DNA of 64,000 bases. Origin: Limnomonas spitsbergensis. Its lineage: Eukaryota; Chlorophyta; Chlorophyceae; Chlamydomonadales. This document shows positions 1 to 9,989 of this stretch, piece by piece. Made by a program: the position numbers and the translations under genes. The stretch spans positions 8,618,001-8,682,000 of the forward strand of contig JAYJMM010000123.1 of assembly GCA_037349105.1 (NCBI GenBank), read 5' to 3'. Position 1 is the first letter of the stretch. Every line of letters begins with the position of its first letter. Below the pieces are notes generated by a model. It was given only the letters and a program-made list of their open reading frames with translations. It made no database searches and was not told where the DNA came from.

Positions 1-87
1 AACCCTTTCAAGCCTGATACCTGAGCCACTCGACCCTAAACCCGTAAGCCCTGAACCCTGAGTCTAGCCCCCATGAACACATTCCAA

Positions 88-352
88 TGCCCCTGGGCCT
101 GCCTGCCCCCTGGGCCTGTCTGCTCCCTGAGCCTGTCTGCTCCCTGGGCCTGCCTGTCCCCTGGGCCTGTCTGCTCCCTGGGCCTGCCTGCCCCCTGGGC
201 CTGTCTGCTCCCTGGGCCTACCCACCCCCATGAACACATTCCAATGCCTACAGGCCTGCCTGCTCCCTGGGACTGCCTGCCCCTTAGGCCTGCCTGCCCC
301 CAGGGCCTGCCTGCTCCCTGGGCATGCCCGCCCCCTGGGCCTGTCTGCTCTA
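88..352. repeat. 17-bp GC-rich minisatellite
   Basis: Tandem degenerate copies of GGGCCTGTCTGCTCCCT (C/T variants at two sites), interrupted once near 220-255 by a second copy of the flanking 'catgaacacattccaatgcc' string also seen at 72-91. It reads open in several frames on both strands only because the unit has no stop codons; I do not regard it as coding. Confidence 0.85.
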
Positions 353-1014
353 TGGGCCTGACCGTGTGCCTGCAACATGCCGTCGTGCGCCACTGGCAGG
401 GCCATGGCCTGTTCAAAGTACATGAGCTCCTTCTGCATGTCTGCAACACAAAAAGGCATCCAGCTGTCAGTACTAATAAGTACAAACCACCATCCGAATG
501 GGTGGAAAAGGAAGCTATCATCAGAGCTATATACAACCATCCATTTTGACTAAAAGAAGGACATTTCTTTCAAATGAAACACATACTGTACCGCATCCAT
601 CTTGGATACCGGTACCAGTGTTTATATTTGCAGAGTCATCATCCGTCCTACGGTGACTGAAAGAAACAACCGTCAGAACTACAAACAATGACCCACTGTC
701 CTCAATGAGAAGGACCATCCGTTTCACATGAGAACAACCATCCGCTGTAACTTGAAGCAACTATCTTCCCACCAGGTCAATGGGGCAACATTGTGGGGCA
801 AGATCAGAGAGCGTCGCAGGGCCCAGCCTGCCAGAAGCATTAAATTAAGAGCCAAGAATAACTAGCATACCTCCATTTCCGCGAGGCTTAAAGAACCGTG
901 AAGCCAACAGATGCCCATCAGGCCTTCTAAATATGGGAGTTCACTGTGATAAATTCCTGTACAAACAAATTTGACCCTGCACCCTAGGCTCAACCCTTCC
1001 CTTACCCCAGGGAA

Positions 1015-1160
1015 GGGCCGGGGGGTAGCCAAGTGGCCGGTTTTCGCCGGGAAGGGTCTTTTTTTTGCCCGGCCCAGGCCGGACGGGGGTCTAAAATTGG
1101 CCGGCGGTATGGAAGGAATTTTTTCCACACTTTTTTTTACAAGTTTTCTAGCGTAGGATC
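1015..1160. repeat. GC-rich palindromic segment
   Basis: Short GGCCGG/CCGGCC and CGCCGGG motifs cluster with T-runs in an otherwise AT-balanced stretch. It resembles the segment at 1590-1750 in composition and vocabulary, so the two probably belong to one palindrome-rich repeat family. No gene is visible here. Confidence 0.4.
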
Positions 1161-1687
1161 CGCTGCTTTCCAGCTTTCCTTTGCTGGCATCTCCGCACAC
1201 CGCCCAGTCCTTATGCTGAGGATTCACCAGCCATGAGGCGAGGAGCTTATCGGTAGCAGGTGGCTCGGTCGGCCCCCTATTCGACTGCATCCGAGATAAG
1301 AGACAAACGCGATTATCTTTTATAAGCGATACTTCAATGCATCTTCGAACACAGTCGTTGATTGCGAGAAATGTGGTAAATTTCGAATGGACGTACTGAG
1401 TCCACAGGAGCCTCTTCGTTAGCCATGAAAAGAGGTATACCCTTGCTCGCTTCGCGGGAGGTGGGGGCGGTGCAGTGGCCTCTTAAAGTACTCCGACATC
1501 TTCGACCGCGTCATCACAACGCATTTCAAAGTCGCTATCATCGTCTATTTCATTCATTTCGAGGGATGTTCTTGCCGGGGAGACTGTGAGGGAATTTAAA
1601 ATACCTCCGGCTTACGCCGGGGGCGTAGTCAGCCAAACCCCCATTTTCGCCGGGGTTTGCCGGAAGGGGGTTCGCTGGCTCACCGGC

Positions 1688-1712
1688 AGAAATGGGCCTT
1701 CGGCCCATTTCT
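1688..1712. repeat. perfect 11-bp hairpin (stem AGAAATGGGCC, loop TTC)
   Basis: AGAAATGGGCC is followed by TTC and by the exact reverse complement GGCCCATTTCT. It lies inside a CCGG-rich segment (about 1590-1750) with further CGCCGGGG/CCCGGCG short palindromes. Such GC-clamped hairpins are typical of palindromic repeats in algal organelle genomes; the assignment here is only by resemblance. Confidence 0.75.
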
Positions 1713-1767
1713 CCCGGCGCCGGGCCCGGCGTCCCTTCCCTGCCTTACCCAGCCTCCAAGTGCAAGC

Positions 1768-2175
1768 CTGGTTCATTTGTACGTGCTTCAGCTACATTTT
1801 AGGTACATTGTGACCTATGGCCGAGGAGGCATGTGCAGCAAGCCCTGCCAGCCTGGGCATGGCCCTGACAGCCTGGGCCAGCGACCGTGGGACTGTCAAG
1901 GCGTGGTCCCTACCAGCCTAGTGGTGGTTGCCCAGCGGCCTAACAGAGGTGGTTTATTGTGCACTTTCGTGAAGGTCCCACTCCCCCCAGAGTCGACGAA
2001 AGGCAGGTTCCCCTTCTCACCGAAGGCCTCCCAGTGGCCTGCCAAAGGTCGCTTGGTGCACACTGAAGCAAAGGTCAATGAAAGGAAGGCTTACCCTCTC
2101 ACCAACTGGCAGCAGAACCAGCCCAGTAGTGGCCACCCAGCGGCCTGCCAGAGGTGGCTGGATACGCACTAAAGG
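1768..2175. mobile_element. hAT-like MITE copies, nested or tandemly amplified
   Basis: Contains family hallmarks: 'gtgcttcagctacatttta' near 1785, then 'cccagcggcctaacagaggtgg' and two further body copies ending 'cacactgaag' and 'gcactaaagg'. The body segment is repeated about every 100 bp and overlaps the repeated donor segments of the minus-strand exon ending at 2217. Termini are not clean. Confidence 0.5.
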
Positions 2176-2216
2176 TCGCACCCCGGAGTCAAAGGAAGGC
2201 AGGCTTCCCTTCTCAC

Positions 2217-2390
2217 CGACTGGCAGCAGCACCAGCCCTGCTTCATCATCCTGCTCCATGCCCAGCGAAGAGGAGCAGGGTGACATGTCCTCATGGCCCT
2301 CGCCCGTCAACGAGCCTCCGCTGAGGCCGCCATCGCTCCAGGCTTCGGCCGCCGCAACTGCGCGTTTGAATGCGGCGTCCCTGCGCCAGC
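2217..2390 (-). CDS. internal exon of an unrecognised minus-strand gene
   Basis: On the minus strand this runs from acceptor 'ctgctgcag|GC' (first base 2390) to donor 'CAGTCG|gtgaga' (last base 2217). It enters in the phase left by the exon at 3580-3888, giving a junction reading ATGWRRDAAFKR, then an Ala-rich, acidic/Ser/Gly-rich stretch (AVAAAEAWSDGGLSGGS, GEGHEDMSPCSSS). No domain is recognised. Downstream on the minus strand the exon end and donor recur twice: 'CTGCTGCCAGTTG|gtgaga' near 2100-2116, and a fainter copy near 2010-2030. The donor is inferred; an alternative GT at 2232 would shorten the exon. The following exon was not found. Confidence 0.5.
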
Positions 2391-2518
2391 CTGCAGCAGG
2401 GCATGTGACATGGGGGTCAGACTTTCGGATTAAGGGGTGGGGGACGAGGTACATGCCGGGCTTGGGTCTGGGGGGCATGCCGGTCTAAAGAGGTCCCCTG
2501 GGCGCTAAAGCAGGAAAG

Positions 2519-2712
2519 CAGTGTTAATCTTTTCAGCTGCGAGTCCACCTTTGGTAGGCCCCGCCCGCAGCCGCTTAACGCCCGATTGAGACCAAACCAA
2601 GACCGGCCTACAAATGGAGCTGAAGGCAGTTTGGCTGGCCACAACAGGGGCCTCTGGCCGGAGGCCAGAGTGTAGCTGACATGTAGCTGAATCACGAAAA
2701 AAATAAACAATG
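2519..2712. mobile_element. hAT-like MITE, intact, 194 bp
   Basis: The element starts CAGTGTTAATCTTTTC and ends AAAAATAAACAATG, imperfect terminal inverted repeats. It is flanked by a perfect 8-bp direct repeat CAGGAAAG (2511-2518 and 2713-2720), the target-site length of hAT transposons. It has no coding capacity and sits in the inferred intron of the unrecognised minus-strand gene. Confidence 0.92.
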
Positions 2713-3579
2713 CAGGAAAGGACTCAAGGCATTGTGTTTGTACTGGTGTATGATGTTAGTATGTGCATCACAGGGCCCTTTAAGATCAAAACAGGAGCAG
2801 CCCAAGGTTGGTGGCTCAAGCTGTCAATAAGTATTAGGCATGCAGTACCAGGGTCGCTAGGCCGAAGGCTGAGAGATGTAGGTCCAGTGCATTAAATGAG
2901 CACCAGCCTGCACTTTCCAACCTATCCTCCAGCTGTGTCAGTACAGCTGCATTGTGACGTCAGCAGTGCCGCTACGTAGCAGTGCTGGCATGCTGGGCGT
3001 TGGTGCATTTTGATTTATGACTCGCTGGCTTGTTGCGTCCATCAGGGCAGCGAGTCATAGGACAAAACGCTTCACTGCTTCAGTGCCTGTGTTATGTCCA
3101 CATTCTGGCGCGGTCGCGAATAGTGCTAGCAATAAAACTGTGTAAGCATATGACCAATTATTGAATGGCCGTACTTCTGACAGCTGAGCTGAGCGTCTCG
3201 ATCGCACTTTCATTTGCTTACTAGCTAAAACTCATTGCATGAAACCGGTTTGTTGTACATGAAGTCATGAAACATTCAAAGAAAGTGGGTGGGGTGGGGT
3301 GGGGGGTAATTTCCCAGAAAAATTTAGGCACTGGAATCACCAAAGATTTGATTTGCCTTCCCTCGGGCATGAAAAACAAATTCTTCCAATGCTGCCCTCA
3401 GGGCAAATTATCGACCAAACATCTTGATTTCTGACTAAAACGGGCATCGTCAATCAAAAAATGAGTATCCTGATGGATCCCTCAACCCCAAACAATTTTA
3501 ATTATGAGGGAAGGCAAAGCAAATCTGCGGTATAGGTTCCTGAAGACGTTGCTTTCCTCGTCTGGAGCTCCACACTGAC

Positions 3580-3888
3580 CTGTGGCCTTCCTGCGCTGAG
3601 GGCTCCCCTTCTTCACAACCACCGGGACAACTGGGGTGGTGGGGGTGGCGGCCGCAGCAGGAGCGCCTGATGCGCCTAGGTTCCGCCTGTCTTCGCCGCC
3701 GTTGCCCCAGTCCGCTTCTTGTCCGCGCTCGGCGTCTCCCCCTCGATCCCGCTCAATGCCGCGGCAGACTAGGGCCTCCAGCTCCTCATGCGTCAGAGGC
3801 GCCGAGCTGTCCGGATGTGGGCAGTCCAGCATCATGGGCTCCGAGCGGATTTGTTGCAAGCAGGTCGGTCGAGAGCACCCGGAGGTCG
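3580..3888 (-). CDS. internal exon of an unrecognised minus-strand gene
   Basis: GC-rich, codon-biased open frame read from acceptor 'cttccgcag|CG' (3888) to donor 'GGCCACAG|gtcagt' (3580). The peptide includes APLTHEELEALVCRGIERDR, then an acidic/Gly stretch, then a Pro/Thr/Val-rich linker and a basic patch KKGSPQRRKAT. The exon ends in phase 1 and joins in frame to the exon at 2217-2390. I recognise no family. The upstream intron holds a G-rich minisatellite. The contrast between its coding-like composition and its repeat-rich surroundings is the main evidence. Confidence 0.5.
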
Positions 3889-3899
3889 CTGCGGAAGCC

Positions 3900-4130
3900 T
3901 GTGAGGAGGCAGGTTGGGGGGGGGCTGGGGGAGGCAGGTCGGGGGGAGGGCGGGTCGGGGGAGGCAGGTTGGGGGGTGGGGCTGGAGGAGGCAGGTCGGG
4001 GTGAGGGCGGGTCGGGGGAGGAGGGAGACTGGGGTAAGAGGGTTTATATCTAGCAAAGGGGAGTTGTGGGATAGGTAGATGGAGGGGAGGGTGGGCTGGG
4101 GGAGGGCGGGATGGGCGGAGGGATGGCCTG
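3900..4130. repeat. G-rich minisatellite
   Basis: Tandem variants of GGGGGAGGCAGGTCGGGG and GGAGGGCGGGTCGG. On the minus strand the same sequence is a C-rich polypyrimidine tract immediately upstream of the acceptor at 3889, so it is likely intronic. Confidence 0.8.
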
Positions 4131-4439
4131 GTGCAGGCATTGCGTGTTCACTAGATAAGTCGTACAGGGGATGAAAGTGGAGGGCAGGTTACGGAGATAT
4201 TTGAATGGGCGGGATGAGGAGGCCATGGGGGTGTGTCCCAAGCAGAGGCCACATGTAGGTCCCCGTGATGGCCACCTGATACCAGGAACTTTTTATTATA
4301 GTGTGCATCAGACCACCTGCCCATCTGGGCAGGCTTCCGGTGAGGCATCCCCGGGCGTACGGGAACAAAGCTTGACCGGCCGGAGGCCGGAGGGATAAGC
4401 AGAGCGGGCTGGCACCTTGCTGCGCCAGGTCCCCTCAGC

Positions 4440-4650
4440 CGAAGGCCATGAGCAGTATTTCTTTTTCATGACTCAGCTACATGTCAGCTTCATTCCAGCC
4501 TCTGGCCGGAGGCCCCATTTTGTGCCAGCCATGCTGCTTTGGCCACCAGCTGTAGGCCGGTCCAGGTTTGGTCCCTAACAGGCCCTCGGCGGTACAATTT
4601 CGACCAGTTTTCGAATGGTCGGGGGGACCCCAAGCAGCCCAAGCAAAAAG
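4440..4650. mobile_element. hAT-like MITE relic
   Basis: Carries the family body: 'cagctacatgtcagctt', 'cctctggccggaggcc', 'gctgtaggccggtccagg' and 'tttggtccc'. The right end is diverged or replaced after about 4600. No clean terminal repeats or target duplication are seen. Confidence 0.55.
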
Positions 4651-5134
4651 GACCTTGCAAAATCTTAAGATTAAGATTATCCGCGGTTCGAATAAAACAC
4701 ACACAAAACCCAATGATTCTGCCCTGCGGCCTGTGGAAGGTGAACTCATAGCCGAAAAAAGGAACACTGACCGCGAGGTAGCTCAATTGGACCCGAATCA
4801 CCCTTTAAGATCGTTAATAGTGGAGACCGAGGCATTGAATCTGTTGGGTGACACCCCTCCCCTTCCCATGCTGCCTCAGCTCAAGGGCAGACCTGGCTGT
4901 ACGAGGTTCTTGGGTAGATGAGCATCGGCGCCCTGGTCAACTCAACATGCCATGCCAATATTCCAATCTTGAGGCGGCATGGCCACACCCATGAATCTTC
5001 GCATGGATCTGCCTATGAATCAGTCGATGGATCTACCCCTGGATCTGCACATGGATCCGCGCATGGAGAGTCTTAAGAGGCTCTGTGGGCTGATCTACCA
5101 CTATCATGAATTATATTTGCATATGCCAAAGCTT

Positions 5135-5310
5135 GCAAAAATAGGCTGGTTCAGCCACAAATCAGCTACGATCTGACCTTCTGGCCGGCAGGGCTGCTTG
5201 TACCACCGACCTTAGGCCGGCCAAGGTCTGATCCTCAATAGCCAGTGGTGGCCTGCACAAGCTGGTGTGGAGCACACTCAAATACAAAAACGAACTGCAG
5301 GTGTTCTTGC
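5135..5310. mobile_element. hAT-like MITE relic
   Basis: Diverged copy with 'cagccacaaatcagctac', 'ccttaggccggccaaggt', 'ccagtggtggcctgcac' and a right end 'gagcacactcaaatac'. Termini are decayed. Confidence 0.5.
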
Positions 5311-5370
5311 CAGCTGACTGGTCACTCAACTGGCATGGCATGACTGAAGAGGGCGTAGAAAAAATGTGAC

Positions 5371-5680
5371 CTAGGGTAATAATCCCATTCGACCATGCAA
5401 ATGCATGAAAGCAGTATCAGAGCAATTATCAGAGCCGTTGATCAGGGCCTTCGCGAGCATGCACAGCTTTGTTGCAGCAGGTGCCTTCTCGTACACGCCC
5501 GATGCAAATGCCCCCCAAATCCCCGATTGAACTCGAAGAATGCGAGCAGACGCTGAAATGCAGCATCTCAACACCGGACTTCGACAACTTTCTGACAAGC
5601 AGTCGATACCATGCAGCTGTCAGGAGCAAATACGCTAAAATGCAGCCATTTGATGCCGAAATCTTGACAATTTCCTTGTC
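5371..5680 (-). other. locally duplicated open segment, possible exon
   Basis: Two diverged copies of about 80 bp follow each other on the minus strand, around 5605-5680 and 5525-5605. The second follows an acceptor-like 'cttgtcag' (exon would begin at 5591). Open frames run to about 5371 but no frame can be chosen. It lies between the Gln-rich exon (5730-6185) and the exon at 3580-3888 on the same strand, so it may hold a further exon of that gene. Confidence 0.25.
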
Positions 5681-5729
5681 CGGCCGGCATGATTATGCTG
5701 ACACTGCAAACAATGCATTGCATGCGTAC

Positions 5730-6185
5730 CGAGATCAGTCCATCGTCGTTGCCCTCCTTGTTCAGTGCATCGGGAGAAAAGTGATGGTACGCGACCGATG
5801 CCTCTCCGTGAGGCGTCATGGCAGCTTCGTTTGGCTTTTCCATCGGACAGACGAGGCGCTCCTCGGCATCTCGATGTAGCTGCTGCAGCAGACACCGAGT
5901 ATCCTGTTGCTGATGCAGATGCTGCTGTTCGCCCTGTTGCTGTGCCATAATCCCAGAAACAGGATTTACATGCGCAGTGCGATGTACTTCTAGGCTGTGC
6001 GAAGTCTCTGACACGGCGTACTCGCTGTGTCGGCTATTGAATGCATATGCTGGGTCCCAAGAGCCAACGCCGTCCGCATACGGCGCTGGGTCATCAGCAA
6101 AATGCAAGGGTTGGAGTTCCTGATGGATGCTGGATACGTCACAAAACCCTGGTCCCACGACATGGGCCTCCATGCTCGTAGTCAT
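5730..6185 (-). CDS. possible first exon, Gln-rich protein of unknown function
   Basis: The minus-strand frame opens at ATG (6185-6183) and runs 152 codons to a plausible donor 'ATCTCG|gtacgc' at 5730. The peptide starts MTTSMEAHVVGPGF and contains a Gln/His-rich tract (AQQQGEQQHLHQQQDTR) followed by LLQQLHRDAEER. Such tracts are common in algal transcriptional regulators, but no DNA-binding domain is seen and I assign no function. The exon would end in phase 0, while the exon at 3888 needs a preceding phase-1 end, so at least one exon between them is missing from this model. It may instead be a separate gene. Confidence 0.4.
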
Positions 6186-7164
6186 GCGGTTGGGCACCCT
6201 GTCAAGTTGGATGACAAATATGAGGGAGGGGCAATTTGCCGAGTCGCACTAGAGTAGGCACGCTCAACATACCATTACGACATGTGAGGGGATTAGTGGC
6301 TAGGCAACCATGCACGCTGGCTCCGTTTGTGTCAGCTTTGTCAGGGTGAATCAGTGTATGTGTTGCATGCTTTGATTTCAGGAAAGTGCCATCCTCGTGG
6401 GGTCGTATGCTACATCGTCGTCAGGATGTGCGAACATCTAAGATGCGGCCAGCTGTTTGTGCGCACATGACATGTGGCTGGTCCATCCAGGGAACCCGCA
6501 CGTGCACATCATCCAGAGTATCATCACACCCATCGACGAGTGTGTGCGGGGTTCCGTCGAGCCGAGACGTTTGCGTGGCGGAACTCGCCACGCGTGAGCT
6601 TCACGTCAGCCCCAGCGCGTGCAGAAGCATCTGCCACGCGCCCTCGCTCACCTGGCGAGAGCGCTATACAAATGCAGCATGTTGCAGCATCAGGGCAGCA
6701 GGCTGTAATCCAAGGATGTCCCCACGCGTGTCACACTTGCGTGTAGATATGTGTGCTGTAATCTGTTCATCCACGCTCTATAAAATGTGCTGTCGACGGT
6801 GACACAAGAGGTGGCTAACGTCACCTGTCCGATGTGAATAGTGATGGATTTACAACAGGCTCTCCTAGCAGAAAAAATGTGCGGGCAAATGTCGGGACAT
6901 ATCAGAATCTGTAGGGCCAATGTTCACTGTCGTATTCAAGCCCCGCAACAATCCCACAACGGCGTTTCCTCTCTCTTTTTATCAGCGGGTGGGAAGGCGT
7001 ATACAAGGTAGGATGTTTTCCATGGCGGTAGTGAGGGGCAGCTGTCTGGATGTCTGCAGTTCTTCTAGCAAGAAGGGAACCCCCTGAAGGGAACACTTGA
7101 ATCCTGACCACTACCAGCGTGTCCTCCTTGTCGACCCTCCCCCTTAACCAGCAGCTACTTATTT

Positions 7165-7215
7165 TCAGCAGAGCCCCCCGGGCGGCCGAAGGTCGCCGGG
7201 GGCAAAGCCCCCAGA
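7165..7215. repeat. GC-rich palindromic segment
   Basis: Contains CCCCCCGGGCGGCC and the hairpin GGGGGC-AAA-GCCCCC (about 7198-7212). Similar in style to the segments at 1015-1160 and 1590-1750. Confidence 0.5.
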
Positions 7216-7221
7216 GTCACC

Positions 7222-7333
7222 CCGTATCCGTCCGTCCTTCCGTCCGTCCGTCCGTCCGTCCGTCCGTCAGTCCGTCCGTCCGTCCGTACGTCAGTCAGTC
7301 AGTCAGTCAGTCAGTCAGTCAGTCAGTCAGTCA

Positions 7334-7420
<87 letters not shown>

Positions 7421-7455
7421 ACTCTGTCTGTCACTCTGTCTGTCTGTCTGTCAGC
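7222..7455. repeat. compound tetranucleotide microsatellite (CCGT)n(CAGT)n(CTGT)n
   Basis: Three blocks follow one another without interruption: CCGT units to about 7290, then CAGT units to about 7335, then CTGT units to about 7450. The blocks differ only at the second base of the unit, which suggests successive point changes spread by slippage. Long open frames in it are artefacts. Confidence 0.95.
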
Positions 7456-9989
7456 CCGATATTTCTGGAACGTCCCGGAAACTTTATGCGCTACAGCGCT
7501 AATCAACCGGCTGTATTTATTAAGGCTATTCCTGTCAGACCTCAAAGGCCGAGGTGCAGAAATGAGAAACTCAGCTACCAAGGCTGGATCTCACAGCGGA
7601 TGGCGCAAGGTGTCGTCACGCTGTCCCCTGGTGTCACGCGACAGGCCGACAGCTGTGGCTTCGCTTCTCTATGCGCAATTCGACACGCATCATCATAAAC
7701 ACGCACTTAGCCAGCGATAGAGTTGTGACAGATATTTTGATATCCTGCAACATGGCGAGGGGGTTTGCATGGGGTCCAGGTGACCCCGACCGCACCTGGC
7801 TGCGCCTGCCCTCTGAAAAGTCACATACCCAACTGCTCTGCCGTTTTTTGTGCTGCGCAGCAGCACCTATGATTACTTGTCTCGGTGTAGCGCATTTAAA
7901 TGCCGTATTCCCTAATTACCGGTAAGACATGCATGTTCCTTCCCTCTTTTCTTGAACTTGGATTACCTTCCAATCCCATGCTTCCAATCAATAATATTGC
8001 CTTTCCCACATCACCACATGTCCACACAACAATGATAATTGGTAAAATTTCTGAGCGCCATGGGATGGACTCTCTCAATCCTACCATGGACACTCAGGAC
8101 ACTCACACCTCCCCACCTGAATGCCTGATACTACCGCTCCCCTGCCCCCTCTTCGCGAACTATCCCTCCTGCCTTAGCCCTTTGGGGTGCTCAAGCTTCA
8201 CTACCGTCCCCGGCTGTTGGTAAAGTTGCAACCTGGCATTCGGGCGTCATGACTCGGTGCAACAGCAAGCATCGTTGCCTGCACTACCGGCCATGGGTCT
8301 GAACAGCAAGGTCTATCCAAGAGCGCACCAAAACACCATCAGCATGCTGCTGGGCCGCCACAATGACTAGGCCGATGGAAACCAAATATTAATGCCTCTA
8401 GTGGCCCAGACAGGAGAGATTGCAGCACGTCACAGGACATTCCCGTAGACATGACAGTTGCGGGCCAACCCCTATTTCTAAGCAAACGTGGGATCAGAGA
8501 AGTTTTTTCTATTAGATCTGTGAAGTTTTGTCAAAGGTTTCTACTATCTCTCTAACTAGCCTAGGGATTCCCGCAAGGAATGCAGTCAAAGGTAGAACCT
8601 GCACGCCCGCCCTCCGCATCAACGGACATCGTCTGGGAAAGGCAAGCTGTCAAACCAGGTATTTTGCAGGGTTTCCCGTAACGGCAAATAAGACTTGTTG
8701 AGGCTATCAATCAGTTCTCCCCCTCCTGCTAATCACTCTGTTCCTCTAGGACAGGCTTCTTGCGGCGAATCCACCGACCATCAATCACATCCGAAACAAT
8801 CCGATTGGACAGAGTGGTGCATGGCTCTTGCTCTTTTCCCCACCGGCCCCTCATCAATTTGAAGGCAGCTTCCGTTCGATTCATACATTTTGTACTGTGA
8901 AAACCAAAATGTCAATACTGGTACAGGGTATCCTGTTGTGTACGCTGATGGACACTTTACAAGATGGTACAAGCTTTGCATCTAAATAGAGGCCAGTCGC
9001 CAACGAAATCAAAAGGTGGCGAAGGCATGTGCCAATACACCATGCCGCCACATGAAAAGTGCATGCAGGCACCTAAACAGTTATGTTTCACAACACTTGC
9101 AGCCTGCAAGGATGCCATCTACATGCTCCCCATTTGGGCATGCCAGACAGCTTACATGCAACCTGTCAAAGGAAACAAACACCACGGCCAACACAGCTCC
9201 TCCCATGCACCATATGCTTTTGATGACTGCGCTCTAGGAAAGGATGCACTTATTTACAAGGCCATACGTGTGCATTCAGGGCCTCACAGTGCATGGCTAC
9301 ATGCCCGTTTGCAGGGCCGAGGGCCATAACACCTGCTCTAGGAGGCTCTTAAACAGCTTGCAGAGGGAATTATTCATATGTATAATACAGATGCAAAAAT
9401 CAAATGGAGGCAACGTGTCCGGCATCCGGGGGGATATTTCACGTGTGGGGGGACGGTTGTGTCATAACATGCACCTCACACTGGACATCGCAAAAGATGG
9501 TCACAGCTCTGAATGCAAATGGAGGCCAAACGCCGAGCAAACCAAAAGGTTCAGAACGCGCCCGTGCAAGAGCACTGGAGGCCACGGCTGCTACCCGTAA
9601 GTCCGTAACTCTACCGTTTGCGCATCAATTTAGACACAGTGGGAAACAACATACGCCCACTTGATTGCAGTTGAGACAGTGAGACAGGCAGCATGTGTAT
9701 CAGCTCTGTATGAAGTATGAACTGTGTCAACAGAGGGCCCAAGTGCTCATCAGCGTTTCTTTAGTGCGCACCAGACCAGTTTCATTCGACATGCTGCCCG
9801 GCAGCCACCACCGGGCAGAGATGGGGAGTAACCCAACCATGACCGACCTCTGCTGGAGGCCCCTATCTGTTGAAGCAGCTGTGCAGGGCTTGCTGTCCAA
9901 GGCCTCCATGGTCGCACGATATGACATGATGAAGCTGAACTGTGGCTGATAAGCCATAAAACAAGCAGTGAGGTCAAGGTGGTGAACCC

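Larger units (their letters stand above)
6186..9989. other. spacer without a supportable gene
   Basis: Between the 5' end of the Gln-rich exon and the 3' end of cyclin B. It holds a short GC hairpin and tetranucleotide array at 7165-7455 and otherwise only short scattered open frames with no recognisable motif or splice-linked coding signal. Confidence 0.5.

Noticed and set aside
1..60. Chromosome end, from CCCTAAA-like strings at the window start
   Set aside because: The strings are degenerate and mixed with CCCTGAA, like those inside introns elsewhere; a telomere would be a long uniform array.
36..549. Overlapping Pro/Gly/Arg-rich frames on both strands at the window start
   Set aside because: Same-length open frames on opposite strands over a 17-bp minisatellite; compositional artefact.
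2519..2712. Interpretation of the dispersed ~195-bp family as SINEs
   Set aside because: Elements have inverted terminal repeats and 8-bp target duplications, with no A/B-box promoter or 3' tail; they fit DNA-transposon MITEs.
4770..4850. Possible tRNA from 'gaggtagctcaattgga' resembling a D-arm/A-box
   Set aside because: No B-box GGTTCRANNCC at the right distance and no acceptor stem could be paired.
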